From Ypsolopha sequella (Eukaryota; Arthropoda; Insecta; Lepidoptera; Ypsolophidae): a DNA stretch of 64,000 nucleotides. How positions within the stretch are numbered: position 1 is the stretch's first letter; the number at the start of each line of letters is the position of its first letter. Under the pieces are notes generated by a model, which worked only from the letters and a program-made list of their open reading frames with translations, had not been told where the DNA came from and searched no databases. The stretch lies in assembly GCA_934047225.1 (NCBI GenBank), contig OW203989.1, positions 8,097,977 through 8,161,976 on the forward strand, read 5' to 3'. Shown here in pieces: positions 32,830 to 45,089 of this stretch. Made by a program: the position numbers and the translations under genes.

Positions 32830-34255
32830 ATGAGGTGAAGAATATACTAAATCAAAAGTGCATGTGTGTATGTATTGACCAAGTATGGTTTTAGAATCAA
32901 AGTGTTTGACCCAGTGGGCCTGGGTACCTAAATGTTTTGCTGACTGTATTTATTTGTGCTAAAGTACGGCGATAGAGCTCACTAGCCAAAACGCAGGGAT
33001 GTTATAATCTTTGGTGATACGTGGGTGTACAAGTGTTGACTGTGAATTGCATTTCATATAGTCTATACTCGACGATATATTATGTATTTGTATAAACGAT
33101 CGGAGAAGGTGCTACAGGCCCACTTTTTGCCCTTATTTCAATAATAATAAAAGCGAAAAGAGGGTCTGCGAGAAGATAATTCAGGAAATACCATTTGCAA
33201 TAAACGAAATTCAAATCCTGATCCGAGACATTTTTTTAACAATATTTGTGTTTTTAAATTTGTTTCTGATTGATTGCAAGTTTGTAATGCACTCTAATAA
33301 TAATTAGAACAAAATTCAAGTTTTGCCGGCACTTAAAGACCCAGAGACGATCAGTAAGGAACCAGCCACCAAAGTCTCGGCTAATTCCTTTCCGACGCAC
33401 CTCATTTGCACCGATCACGAGTAATAGCCGGCCTGTTCGCAGACGGCTATCATTACGGATTTATGCGGGATAATAACTCTGCACCGGCCGGGATACGCCC
33501 ACTGAGGTTACTGCACAGGGTATGCTAGGAGACCTGGGTGACTGGGACATGAAGGAATAATGAGAAAAAGTGGACGCAATGTACGGAAGCAGGGTTATCT
33601 TAACTCGGAGGTACAAGGGGTGCGGGGTGCCCGGTTCTGTCGGGTCTGAAGACGTGGTGAAAAAGAAACATATCTTCATCAGATAAGGTCCTTTGTGGGA
33701 CATAATACGCATTTTCCGAATTTATTTTACAAAGACGTCGACGCCGCAGTCAGTAGCGATGGGCAAGCCAAATACGACTGCTATGTTTACCAACAATAAC
33801 GTTAAGTGCTTGTTTAAGATTCTAGACTCTGTAAAAATCAGAGTTGATTTAATTTTGGACAACGGGGGCGCAGTCCTGTGTTTCGCACTCCGGCGCAGAT
33901 GCTTACGACGACCCTGTATGGAAGCCCCAAATGAAGCTGAAATTAAAAAGAAATGTGGATATTTTATAATGCTCGAATATTTTTTACGTATTTACTAGAA
34001 AAATTCAAACAATAGAGTTCTGGAGCTTACCTCGGTCAGAGGATCAGCTTAGCGATCCAACGAGGTAACGCTGCCAGCGTCTTGGGTAACCTCCCCAACA
34101 GCGAATATTTTTTGTTTAATTTTAGGATGTACATATTTATTGATAGGTAACTTTAATTTAGATTAATTTTATTTTTATAATGTTATTCGATAGTTTATAA
34201 TTTGAACAAAAGGTACATAATATCCGTCCAATGCAGTAACAACATGAAAAGCTGC
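32830..34255. other. intergenic or intronic sequence
   Basis: No confident feature. The segment 33320-33700 is GC-richer than its surroundings and could be an old repeat that I do not recognise. Confidence 0.35.
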
Positions 34256-34473
34256 CCATCAATTTAGAGGTCTTTTTGGAATTAAATTCTATCGAGAAAA
34301 TTTCATCCAATCGTGTTTTGCTTCAGTGAGAATCTTAATCAAATACTCAATAAACATTTACCCAAAAATTAAATACGTAGATGACGTTACAATGGAGTAA
34401 ATGAATTCGAAAAAACCCAATTTTTTTGGTATCGCCTTAAAATATAAAAAATATAGTCACGACATATATCCAA
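34256..34473 (+). mobile_element. family D 3' part plus the start of a SINE end
   Basis: Matches 23408-23630 across the D/SINE junction, including GGTATCGCCTTAAAATATAA and the following TAGTCACGACAT, then diverges. Confidence 0.7.
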
Positions 34474-34474
34474 T

Positions 34475-36265
34475 GCGCAATCTGTCTACCTACGGTCAGC
34501 AAACTGATCAGACTACTAAAGTTGTTAAAATGATTAACTTTAAGTGCACTTAAGGTGTCCAACTATCACTGTGTTCAGATGAGCACTGATTTCAAACGTG
34601 TGAGCGTCACTCATTTAAAGGTGGAAACATTTTGGTGCTGTCATAGTACGGTAAGGGCTTATCTTTACTTTTGAAATCATTGCTTGTACTCGACTGACCG
34701 AAGTAAACGAGAAAATATTCTCGAAACACACCCAGATTGCTCGATTGTATTTTGTACCAAAAGCATCTAGCTAGAAGTAAAGGAGGTGTAATTAACACTA
34801 CTTAGAAGAAGCCAGGATGTCTACAAAACGTAATTAGGCCCACATACACCGCCGCACACTAACCTAAGCACGACTTACCATAATTTGACGGAAATGACGC
34901 ACAATGGTGTTATTTCACACCACTACTAAATGACTATAAAATCAATCTATTATCAACCTTATCACTAGTTATTATGAGTCCTACAGTCTATGTGGTAGTA
35001 ATTTCGCAAAACCACGGATCTACAGTCATCCTACACACAGTAATTATGCTTGAATAGTCAGTAATTTACGACAAATACTAAGACTTCGAGTATTTTAGAT
35101 GCTCCATGCGACTTTAACGACATTTGGCGAATTAATTAATATGACATTTTACTATATTGTTGTGTGTGCCTCTTTCTTGATGCCGCACAGTGGGCTGAAA
35201 TCGAATTTTCATGGAATTATAGATGAATGAAAACCAACTTCACTTGTCAGATTTTTTGTTGATACCAGCGTATTTTACTTATTACGACGATGATTTATTT
35301 CCTACGATTTTTCTTCCTAATACGAATACTTTAGCCAATAAACGCCTTTGTTTATTTTTTTGTATGGAGAAAAATACATTTGGTCAGTTTATTCAAAAGT
35401 CTCAAAAAGTCTCAAAATATGGGTTAAGGATTCTAATAGTCTGTATGATTAGCTATAATTATAGGTATACATATAGGGGTGACCTCGCAAATGCTTGCAA
35501 CCTTGCCAATTTACTGACCAACTTAATAGTGTAGCTGAGTGTAGCTTCAGGATAGGGATCATGAAAAGATTTTTCAGTTTTATAATTTGAGTTCATTTTG
35601 TTTATATATTTTAATTTACTTAAGCGTTTTTTTTTTTGTTTCGACTGAAGACGGCCGAAATAAATTGGGCAAAAACGTATTTTATTTTTTTAATATTAAT
35701 AAGGAAACAAAAATAAATAAATAAAGCTTAATTTACTTCAGTTTTTAGTTAAAATATTGCTTGGATGCCGATCCCAAGTGGGTTCGAAAAATATCTTGCT
35801 CTAAGAAAAGAAAAACAAAAGAAAACAAAAGAAACAAGGACAAAATAGTCATTTCCCCATAGAAAATGACGAATACGTATTAAAAATGTATATGGGGAAG
35901 TGGATTTTTTTATTCGCTTTATTTCAAATATTTTACTTTGGAAGTGGTTCAGTATAATCAGTAAAGCATGTGGTTTAATTTTCTGAGCACGTCATTAACC
36001 TCTGTAGAATTCTCGGAGATTTATAGGTTTTGCGAATTTTTTCGCGAGTTTCAGAAACCTGAGGATATCTATGGCAAATAGTTGTAAGGTCACAGATTAT
36101 ACAGTAGTTACTACGTAAGGTTCTAATGAAAGTATATATTTTCTGAATCAAGATAAAATTGTCTTTTCAAACAAAAATAAATAGTTATGATAATAATATT
36201 ATCATATTATATTATAATGAAGAAAATCCTAAATCGCGCAAAAGCCTAATTTTATATGTATGCAA
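34475..36265. other. intergenic sequence, nothing recognised
   Basis: Includes a 103-codon open frame (35223-35534) with no motif and AT-driven composition. Confidence 0.4.
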
Positions 36266-36268
36266 TAT

Positions 36269-36532
36269 ACAAGGTGACTTTTTGATCATCGTCCAAATTC
36301 ATACTGTAGGCTTGATAAGTGATCAGTATCTTGGATCAGTTACAATTTTTTGTGAAATTCGTAAAATGAAATTTCGCCTTCCCATATAAATTCAGTTCCA
36401 GTCCCGAGTGAATCACTATGGGGAGTCGAAATTTCATTTTACGAATTTCACCAAAATTGTTATTGATCCATGATACTGATCACTTACCAAGTCACCAGTA
36501 TGAATTTGGATGATGATCAAAAAGTCACTTTG
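36269..36532. mobile_element. family C fold-back MITE, complete
   Basis: Both ends read ACAA(A/G)GTGACTTTTTGATCA, flanked by TA. Arms of about 120 bp meet near 36400. Size, TA duplication and lack of coding indicate a Tc1/mariner-derived MITE. Confidence 0.85.
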
Positions 36533-36953
36533 TATATTACATATTGTATATATGTGTATAACTATCTATACATATGTAGGTGTAAATAAATAAATTTAAT
36601 AAAAAATAGTAAAAATAATAATAGTAATAATAAAAACAATAACACTTACGGAGGTAGGGGCAAAATTCGGTTGGAAGAATTATATCTTTATTTATTTTTT
36701 TACTTTTTATATAATAAATTTTTATTTTTGTTCAAAAAAAATTATTGAAGCTTGTTTTCTTAGCTTTCCAACGATAATTTGTATCTGGAAATTTTATTGT
36801 ATAATTATTGAGTAATTGTTTAGTTTTAGTCAAGATCATGGCTCGATGCCACTCAACAGGTTAATACAGGATGTATATTAATAAACGATAGGACATGTTC
36901 TTTTTACCTACAGTTAAAAATTTCCCAAACACTTATTTTAAACCTTCGTCTAT

Positions 36954-37165
36954 CAGTGGCGTGCACAGAACTTTTTGCTGGAAAAGCAAACAATTGGTCA
37001 AGAACAACAATAAAAAAAATATGAAAAAATTTAAATATCACTTTAAAAAAAAAAAGTTTGTATAGGAAATTTTCACTCCATTGTCTACCCTGGCGTCATA
37101 CAAATTTTTTTTTTTCAAATTGATATTTAATTTTTTTCATTTTTTTTTTCTTGTTGTTGTTGTCG
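36954..37165. mobile_element. hAT-type fold-back MITE, second copy, right end lost
   Basis: Starts CAGTGGCGTGCACAGAACTT like 10260-10507, with a matching interior (CTTTAAAAAAAAAAAGTTTG, then TACCCTGGCGTCATACAAA). The right terminus is replaced by a TTGTTG repeat. Confidence 0.65.
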
Positions 37166-37256
37166 TCTATCTTGATTTGTAGCTACCTCTATAAAGCTGC
37201 GTCAAATCTCAAATTTTGATATTCTTTAATATTATATATTTTATTTTTTGTTTAAT

Positions 37257-37413
37257 TAAAACATTAAGTATATAAAAAGTATTTTCGAAATATATTTCGG
37301 CCCACTTTGGGGCCGGCGTCAGTCGAATTAAAAACGGTAAAATTCGACTGACGCCGGCCCCAAAGTGGGCCGAAATATATTTCGAAAATACTTTTTATAT
37401 ACTTAATGTTTTA
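37257..37413. repeat. perfect 73-bp inverted repeat (hairpin)
   Basis: The left arm 37257-37329 and the right arm 37341-37413 appear to be exact reverse complements, separated by AAAAACGGTAA. The arms contain ATATATTTCGGCCCACTTTG and GGCCGGCGTCAGTCGAATT, and pairing continues imperfectly outward for about 25 bp. Related arms occur at 6559-6595 and 8039-8072. Confidence 0.9.
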
Positions 37414-37479
37414 TGTAAACAAAAAATAAAATAAAATAAGTGCTCTATGTAGCAGTATATATATATTTATTTAATATTA

Positions 37480-37583
37480 TATATACACTTAATAAAATAA
37501 AATGCAAGTAAATTGTTATGATATTAATGATATAATTATAATGACATTAACTTGCATTTTATTTTATTTTATTAAGTGTATAT
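37480..37583. repeat. second fold-back next to the perfect hairpin
   Basis: TATACACTTAATAAAATAAA and ATGCAAGT on the left pair with ACTTGCAT and TTTATTTTATTAAGTGTATA on the right, with a spacer of about 35 bp. AT-rich and non-coding. Confidence 0.65.
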
Positions 37584-37693
37584 AAATATATATATCTATA
37601 ATCTACATTTAAAGACAAACTAGTCAATTAATAACGTTTATTTACAATTTTGATATTCGTAATGACATTGACATTATCTTTAATATCCACTAT

Positions 37694-37951
37694 ACAGGGT
37701 GTTGAGACACCTTTTTCCTTAAAACGGGGTACTCTACCCATTAATATGAACAACTTTTACTATGGGGCCCACCCTAAAATCGCAAAAATATATCAACTGT
37801 TTCATACATTTTGGTCGAGAAGGTATTTAACTTTTCTAGGGAACAGCTGATTTTTTTCGCAATTTCAGGGTTGGCCCCATAGTAAAAGTTGTTCATAATA
37901 ATGGGCAGAATACCCCATTTTAAGGAAAAAGGTTATCTTCTTAACACCTGT
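37694..37951. mobile_element. family T MITE, copy 2
   Basis: Ends ACAGGGTGTT and AACACCTGT, with TA flanks. The arms share CCTTAAAACGGGGTA-like and AACTTTTACTATGGG blocks. Its interior TTTCATACATTTTGGTCGAG matches 19134-19388. Confidence 0.7.
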
Positions 37952-38239
37952 ACAACTAAATGCTTTTCGAACATATTTCAAAGTTCACCGTATCTCCGAG
38001 GTAAAACCTAACATTTATCGAGTAAATTGGTAAAACTCCGACATTAACGACCATTACAGGACAGTTCGGACTTTTACCGTTATTCATTTGTTTTACTAGA
38101 AAATCTTGGGATTTACCGTATAGATCCAGCTTTACAGTAATGTACATCTTAGAGCAACGCGGACTTGCTCTAAGATGTATAGTGTACACAAGTGTAAGTA
38201 ACGCCAATCCTATTTATACAATATTTGAGGGGCTTAAGA

Positions 38240-38655
38240 GGCTATGCGAATTTTATTTTTGTCACTGTCACTCCAAGCGAAAAATCGCGCAGTGCGAGAG
38301 GGGCGGATTCAGGGCAAAAGGGAAAAAAGTTGGTTTTATATTTCTATTCAAAAAACTAAAATAGCTAGCAAAATTTCAAATATCAAATCTCTAGATACTG
38401 TTGAAACACACCTAATAAAATATGTTCTGTTTATGGTTCCTATTCTTCAAACGAGGAGAAAAAGTGTGTTTGAAGACCTCATTTCAACAATTATTTCTAT
38501 TATACAAAAATTTATCCAAACATGTTTCCCAATTTAAAAATCCTAGATTATATAGTCAAAATGCATATACCAGAAACTGATTATAATTTTCCGTTTATTT
38601 CATGAAATACACAGAAAAGAAACACCCGTATTTTTTTCGCATATCGCCTTAAGAG
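38240..38655 (+). mobile_element. family D repeat, subfamily 2
   Basis: From GAGGCTATGCGAATTTTATT, through CAGTGCGAGAGGGGCGGATT, to TTTTTTCGCATATCGCCTT. The first 260 bp or so are closely matched at 63745-64000. Confidence 0.7.
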
Positions 38656-38997
38656 TGGTTTCACAGCCGGATTGTGAAAAACCCGCCTTTTTCTAATTAA
38701 TCAAAACAGAACACTTAAATTCAAAATTTACTCAATAGTTATTCAACAAAACCTTATTACCTATGTATTGTGTAAGCTTCCATTGATTTCTGTAACTCAG
38801 AACTCCAAAAATTTTGAATTTAAATATTTTGAAATTCTAATTTATAGAAACCAATGGAAACTTTGCGATGGCAACACACACAATACATAGGTAATAAGGT
38901 TTTGTTGAATAACTATTGAGAGAATTTTGAATTTAAAGTGTTCTCGGAAAAAAGGCGGTTTTTCACAATCAATTTCACAATGCGAAATCACTCTTAA
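38649..38997. mobile_element. fold-back MITE with TTAA ends
   Basis: Ends TTAAGAGTGGTTTCACAGCC and, reversed, TTAAGAGTGATTTCGCATTG. The arms include a shared TACCTATGTATTGTGT block and AATAGTTATTCAACAAAACC. The left end abuts the D copy. Confidence 0.75.
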
Positions 38998-39739
38998 ATC
39001 TATTTATCAGTATCTGTATGTACTAAGTATATAAAAATCTTTTTAAATATCTGAAAACTTCTTTTAAACAGCTTTTCAATCACATTATTATTTTTATTAT
39101 GTATTTAACCAATAGCAGGCATACAGACAGACGAGACGCTTTCACCACGTTTTTTATTCACAAACATAACCTTAAAAATTTAATTTATGACTACACTCAA
39201 ACACTATTGAAAATAAAGCGAATCCTGACACGAAAATCGAACTGTCTATACTAATTTGTGATTCGAGAGTCCATAACTATAAATCTCGCAAAACGTTTGC
39301 GTTTAGTGCACTATAAACTTGGGCTATCATTAAAGTAACGTACTGCCGCGGAAAGTTCCGCTGACCCACTTTTCTCTTTTATCACATGGGTAATAAGTGG
39401 GAAAAGTGGGACATTTATCCCTTAAGTTCCTATTACCTAATTAGTTACCTATAAGTAAATAAACGGTATAGTTGCGTTGGTATGTAACGGATGAACCTAT
39501 TCGCATCTTGAATTTGTTTATGCTTGGAGAAATGCAAATAGAATTTGTAATACTTAGCTTGAATATAGAGAATACCATACCAACATGTACACAAATTCAG
39601 TGTCAGCAATCCGCCTGTGAAACAGTCTTCCTCTGGACATCCGAAAATCTCCCACCATCTCTACCTTTAAAACCAGAGTCTATCAACACTACCTACGGCT
39701 ACAGAATCAGTCACCACACCTGGAATTTTCACTTTGTCC

Positions 39740-39910
39740 CCTGAGTCATCATTGAGTCATCCTTCTCGTAACTACCGATATATTGTTGTATATATATTTA
39801 TGTTCAGTATATACACTTATATGTATATTTTTGTATTTATATATGTATACCTAGATAGTATATGTCATATTATTTTTTTGTGCAATAAAGCATTTACATA
39901 CATACATACA
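39740..39910 (+). mobile_element. possible LINE or retrocopy 3' end
   Basis: TTTTTTTGTGCAATAAAGCA, a good poly(A) signal context, runs into (ATAC)n. This resembles the other LINE 3' ends in the window but lacks the hairpin block. It could also be a host 3' UTR. Confidence 0.3.
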
Positions 39911-40177
39911 AGAACCGAATAACAAAAGTAAAATTAACGAATATTACAAGTAAAATTATAAATAGTATAGTCGGTTGCTGAATAAAATCTATAGTTTGAT
40001 ATCCTTAGTTTTTCAGTAAAGATCAGATGGATGAAACTTTGTTTTATTTTAAGTACCTACTCCATCCATCCATCAGCCTAGTTCGTCCACAGCTGGACAT
40101 AAGCCTTTCCAGGACTTTGCCACTCCCTGCGGTCATCCTGGAAGAATTGCCCATACTCACACACGCTGGGCTCATAT

Positions 40178-40530
40178 ACAAGGTGAATTTTTGATCATCG
40201 TCCAAATTCATACTGGTGGCTTGGTAAGTGATCAGTATCATGGATCAATAATAATTTTGGTGAAATTCGTAAAATGAAATTTCGACTCCCCATAGTGATT
40301 CACTCTGAACTCCAGTTCTCCAGAAACTCCAGAACTACAACTCTGAACTTCGGCCTCACTGGCGCGTTCTCCGTCCTCACATGCTCGTTTTTCGGCCTCG
40401 CTAAGTGAATTTCTATGGGAAGCCGAAACTTCATTTTACAAATTTCACAAAAATTGTTACTGATCCAAAATACTAATCACTTATCAAGCCTCCAGTATGA
40501 ATTTGGACGATGATCAAAAAGTCACCTTGT
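40178..40530. mobile_element. family C fold-back MITE with enlarged centre
   Basis: Terminal ACAAGGTGA(A/C)TTTTTGATCA in both orientations. The arms match 36269-36532, but the loop holds about 90 extra bases with internally repeated CTGAACT/CCAGAACT-like and TTCGGCCTC motifs. Confidence 0.8.
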
Positions 40531-40539
40531 ATATCTAAA

Positions 40540-41690
40540 AGTATCAACATCGCTTTTAGTCCTCTTAAAATTAATAGAATATGTTTAGAAATCATCAAGT
40601 CGAAAAGAAGACAAAGATCTAGTTTAGAGAATTAGCTGAATGAGTTTATAGCCGTAAAAAAATTTATTTATACAAGCTAATTATAAAATCTTAATTAACT
40701 TGCTAATTAGCATTATAATTGATGGCGATCTTTAATTTTTATTTTAACAAAAACACATAATTTCACTGAAAAGTGCAAAACTTTGTGGTACCCACTAAAA
40801 AAGACTTTCGCACACTATTTCATTTTTAAGAGCGCATAACACGTTTTTATAACCCTTGTTTGAAGTAGTAAACGATTAAATTAAAATTTAGGGAAATCTA
40901 TTGGTATTATTTGGGTATATATACTAGACAGTATACACGATGGAAACACAATTTGATAAAGTTGGCTCGATAGAATAGATAGAAAGTAATTTTTTCCTCT
41001 ATTTCCCTTCTTTTTTATATAAATAAGTAATTTTATATTATGGTTAATTTACTAAAATAAAGTTCATATATGACTGGAGCATTTATACACGATAGTTTTT
41101 ACTTAAGAACAATATAATGAAAATAACAACGAAAAACATTGAAAAAATGCAAAAGTTTAGTTATTTTCTTTACTCTTCACACGTAAAGACAAAGACAGAG
41201 ACAAAGACAAACGCTCGGTGCGCCCTTAACATTTATTTTTAGCCTGCTTTGTATTACTGACATAGTTTTTCTAACAACCCGTGACGTTTCACTTTTCAAC
41301 CTTGCTATGAAACGAGTAAAACGACATTGCAATTTACTTTCCAAACTAAAAAGGCTCAAAATTTACTTAAAATTTGTTAAAACCCAAAAGCACCCACAAA
41401 CGCACCTTTATAAACCCATGGCCGTTATGCGAATTTGTCCTAAGCCTGCAGGGGGTCAATTTGTGGGTCGTCGCCATAAGAAATTTGTGTTTTTCGTCGT
41501 AAAAAATTATGTACCCACCCGCTGCGGCAGCATTAGTTAACTGCAGGAATGCCGAGGTACGGACCCCATGATGGAAGACTGTAATAGATTTAAAAAGGTA
41601 GCGCCTATTTTAAATCGATTTTGTCTTGTTACGATTTATTTCGAAACAAACAGTGTTTTTGCTCCGCCTTCGCGTTATTTTTTCCAACAA
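40540..41690. other. intergenic sequence, nothing recognised
   Basis: AT-rich with a short GACAAA/GACAGA run near 41187-41210. Confidence 0.4.
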
Positions 41691-41694
41691 TTAA

Positions 41695-41835
41695 TTTCCA
41701 CCCAAAGGTTGTCTGGAAGAAATCGCTATAAGTGATAAGGCCGCCAATTGTTACCTTCTTTCATAAGTTTGTTCTTTTACCTGATTTAATTATTTTGGTG
41801 TACAATAAAGAGTATTTGTCTTGTCTTGTCCTTGT
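41695..41835 (+). mobile_element. LINE 3'-end relic with (TTGTC)n tail
   Basis: CCCAAAGGTTGTCTGGAAGA, hairpin ATCGCTATAAGTGAT, AAGGCCGCC, then GTGTACAATAAAGAG and TTGTC repeats. Confidence 0.65.
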
Positions 41836-42307
41836 CTTTAATTGTTACGAAAATATTATTTTAGAAAATGCGGTACCTTATGATAGGTATCACCGGCCAA
41901 GGCTTGGTTTAATCCTACTTTTTTCACCTCCATTCTTCACCGTTCAGTCAGTGGTAGGTAAAGTATAAAAAAATATATGCAAGATAGAGAATCCGGTTGG
42001 CTTCCGGCCGAGTGAGTCCGACAGCTACGTTTTCATAATGTCCAACTAATCCAAGTTTTATCAGCAATCTCGCAGATATCAATAGCTCACCTAGCCGGTG
42101 GTCTATCTTTCGTCACCTTTTGACCACCTCTCTACACGCGATTTACTCTTAAAGTTTAGCTATCGATAAAATGATACATACTCTGCATACTCACTAAGTT
42201 TTCTTTTTTAAGAAAATACACTAGTCAACTTCATTCTAGAATAACATTACCCGTAGCATTTTGCACTTAGACGCACTTTAGTGAAGTAAGGAGAAAGTTA
42301 ATTAATG

Positions 42308-42405
42308 TTGTGTCGTATCAAGAGGTCAAATCACTAACCAGCAGAAGAAAGAGAAGAAAGGCGGTTACTCCACCAACAAAGAGCGTAGCTCTTAAGGTAT
42401 AGATA
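42308..42405 (+). mobile_element. short LINE 3' scrap duplicating 42888-42970
   Basis: GTGTCGTATCAAGAGGTCAA and CTCCACCAACAAAGAGCG mirror the end of the longer fragment at 42545-42985. Confidence 0.5.
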
Positions 42406-42544
42406 AATAATAACATAACATTTCTGCAAATGTGTTGTGTGATTCCTCCTTCCCGAACCCACGCCGCCGGATTGGACACCAATGTCGTGAAATTCCACAA
42501 CAAAAAGATTGTCACACAACTAAACATGACGTTTGCTATCCCCA

Positions 42545-42985
42545 GATAGAAAAGAATGTACGTCTGCAGCATGCTCTATATGGATGTGAAAAGAGGACCA
42601 TGACAAAACGTGACAGAGAATTTACTGGAAGCTTTAGAAATGTGGTGTTGGCGAAGAATGGAAAGAATAAGTTGGATGGAAAAGAAGAGCAATGAAGAGA
42701 TCCTGCAGATTCTAAACGAAAAGCGTTTTGATGAAGACCACAGTTAATAGAAGGGGAAGGATGTTGGGACATTTGATACAACACGACCATTTTATCAAAA
42801 ATATTATTGAAGTAAAAGTGGAAGGGAAAAGAAAGAGAAAAAGGCCTAGCAGAAGATTCGTAGATCAGGTGAAAGAGAAAGTAAATGCCGTGTCGTATCA
42901 AGAAGTTAAATAAAAGGCAGGGTGCAGAAGTGAAAGGAGGGGACTCCACCGACAAGAGCACAGCTATTAAATTGAAACGAAATGG
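42545..42985 (+). pseudogene. RTE-like LINE, C-terminal reverse-transcriptase fragment, frameshifted
   Basis: Three plus-strand frames together give the familiar C-terminal region of insect endonuclease/reverse-transcriptase LINEs: LQHALYGCEKRTMTKRDRE, then (frame shift) EALEMWCWRRMERISWMEKK with SNEEILQILNEKR, then (shift and stop) RRGRMLGHLIQHDHFIK, IEVKVEGKRKRKRPSRRF and VDQVKEK. The W-C-W-R-R and R-R-x-G-H blocks are diagnostic of this region. At least two frame changes and an in-frame stop show it is dead. The true clade (RTE or a relative) is inference. Confidence 0.75.
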
Positions 42986-42999
42986 AGTAAAGAGTGTAT

Positions 43000-43670
43000 G
43001 GTTGAAATTCATCTGATCTCTTTATCATCTGTGTGTACCAGAGACTAGGGGATCTCTTTTTTATTTGTGAAATTTTATTTAAATTCATTAGAAGCAATTT
43101 ATAGATTTTCTAATGATTTTGTTTGTTTACATTAGTTGCAATGCAACAATGACAGTAATGGTAAATAAGGCGCTTGAAATTTCAGATTACTCGCATGAAA
43201 AAGTGAATAAGGATTAAATTTCAGTATAGGATTACAACCAGTGTTAATATCAGATCAGAAGATTTTTTTTAATTAGCCGCCTTTTTCCAGTTTCAACTTT
43301 CGTTATCTGCCATAAATTTACATGCAAGTGTCCGTCGTCCTTTAGTTATGTCAAATCTACGCTTTTATTTTATACAATTATATTATTTCAACGCATAAAT
43401 TACTACTACTATAGCTATTGTTTTAGGTAGATGTCTACCACTCTTGTCACAAGGAGTGGCCTCACCCCCATAGTGTAGGGCTTTCACCGCACCCTTAAAA
43501 GGGCGACTATAATAATTATGCTCTAACTGTGCAGTGCTTTATCCATAAATAAAATTAAACGTCTGTTTTTTTTTTCTTTCACAATTTTTAGTTTTACAGT
43601 TTAGTTTAGGCCATTTGTAACTATCTCTATGCTTGAATTGTAAACTCGTTTATCACATTGAATCAGAATA
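43000..43670. other. intergenic sequence, nothing recognised
   Basis: No supported feature. Confidence 0.4.
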
Positions 43671-43675
43671 TTTTT

Positions 43676-43925
43676 TCATACATACATACATATACTCACG
43701 CCCTGTCTCCCAGAGGGGTAGGCAGAGACTACAGATTTCCATCTGCTACGATCCAGACACACCCCTTTCGCTTCTTCCACATCCATCAATCTGGTCATAG
43801 AAGCTCTCCTATTCCAAGTACTTTTGACATGGCCTTTATTCAGTATGTCCCCAATTTGGTCAGCATACGTCCTTCTAGGGCGGCCTGGTCGAGCTGTACC
43901 TTCCACTTGCGCACCAAAAATTTCT
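43676..43925 (-). pseudogene. RTE-like LINE coding scrap
   Basis: The minus strand encodes GTARPGRPRRTYADQIGDIL and then NRRASMTRLMDVEEAKGV, RSRWKSVVSAYPSGRQG. This is the terminal DRxxWRxxVxxYPxG-type block common in insect LINEs. Same region as the scraps at 9585-9930 and 21433-21612. The 3' end runs into (TATG)n. Confidence 0.65.
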
Positions 43926-44485
43926 CATTTATAATATTTTTTACTAATTTAACTTTAAGAAGTTATTAATTAGTTAAAAAAACATCGTGCATCTTTCAGA
44001 TTAAGTTTTTTTTTTTTAATTGATTGGGAAACAAACAGTTTTCTTAACACATAATACAAATAACAATAAATTAATCTTAAAACCAAACAAGTTTCCACAT
44101 AAATCTTGCAAGTAAATAAATGTATGTGCACGGCATTATAACAACGCAACATCTACTTACATTAGAAGTTACTCAGTAAAGTTACACAAAACAAAGCAAA
44201 TTGAAAAGGGAAAAATGTATATAAATTAAAATCACAATCATAGAGAGAAAAAATCTGAAAGATCACCTTAAATGAAGGAAACCTACCGTAATTTGACAAG
44301 CGCGATATAAATTAAACCGCAAATGTGAATAAGTTCTCAAATTACCGTTGCTGTCACAGCCGTTAACAAAAGTCTACTTTATAATAGTTATAAATAACAC
44401 AGCTTATTGTGAATGACAACCGAGTGTAATAAATATAGTAATAAAGTACTGCTTTGCTAATTAAACCATAATTGGCAATAATATT

Positions 44486-44590
44486 AACAAAATCTTTATT
44501 CTTTATAACATAAACAAAGTTACAGGGAAAAAAAGATGCACATTGGCGAGCTTATCTCTAAGCAGAGATTTCTAACAGCAAAACCATCAC
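44486..44590 (-). mobile_element. LINE 3'-end relic
   Basis: On the plus strand, AAAATCTTTATTCTTTATAAC leads to GCGAGCTTATCTCTAAGCAGAG and TTTCTAACAGC, the reverse of the hairpin-type 3' UTR seen at 41695. Confidence 0.45.
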
Positions 44591-44913
44591 AATAGGAAAA
44601 AGTAACATAAACGAAGTAATCATAATCATACACGTGTACCCAGAGAAGAAGATCATACAAAGAATTATACAAGTTTAATAACAAAATAAAAATTTATATC
44701 AATACTTACAACAAATACAATCTATAAAATATTATAAATATACATAGTGTGTAATAAACTCATAGAGGAAACTATGAATAAACTACATAAACATAAATAT
44801 ATATAATATTTACCTATTCAGATTGTGAAGGTGTTCTTTAAGATTTTTCTTAAAGGAACCGATAGTTAGAAGAGCAATCTTGTTATTTACTTATGACAAC
44901 AACGAATAATATA

Positions 44914-45078
44914 GGGGCTCTACCGCGTAATTCTCATTTGTATCAACTTCAAGCAAATGCATGCGAAATTCAACGCGTGCAAATGAGATGGCATGTTAGG
45001 CGGGCGACGTGTCGCACGCACATCAAATTTCAGTCTCAAGTTGATGTTGATGAAAATGAGAATTACGCGGTAGACCCG
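44914..45078. mobile_element. family E MITE, free copy
   Basis: Ends GGGGCTCTACCGCGTAATTC and CGCGGTAGACCC. Inside are the paired TATCAACTTCAAGCAAATGC and TGATGTTGATGAAAATGAGA arms. It is the reverse orientation of 20043-20204. Confidence 0.85.
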
Positions 45079-45089
45079 CAGGTCCAACC

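Noticed and set aside
35223..35534. 103-codon plus-strand frame
   Set aside because: No recognisable motif. The residue composition is that of AT-rich non-coding sequence.
42318..43012. Hydrophobic 84- and 158-codon minus-strand frames
   Set aside because: They are antisense to the RTE-like LINE fragment at 42545-42985, whose plus-strand reading has recognisable conserved blocks.
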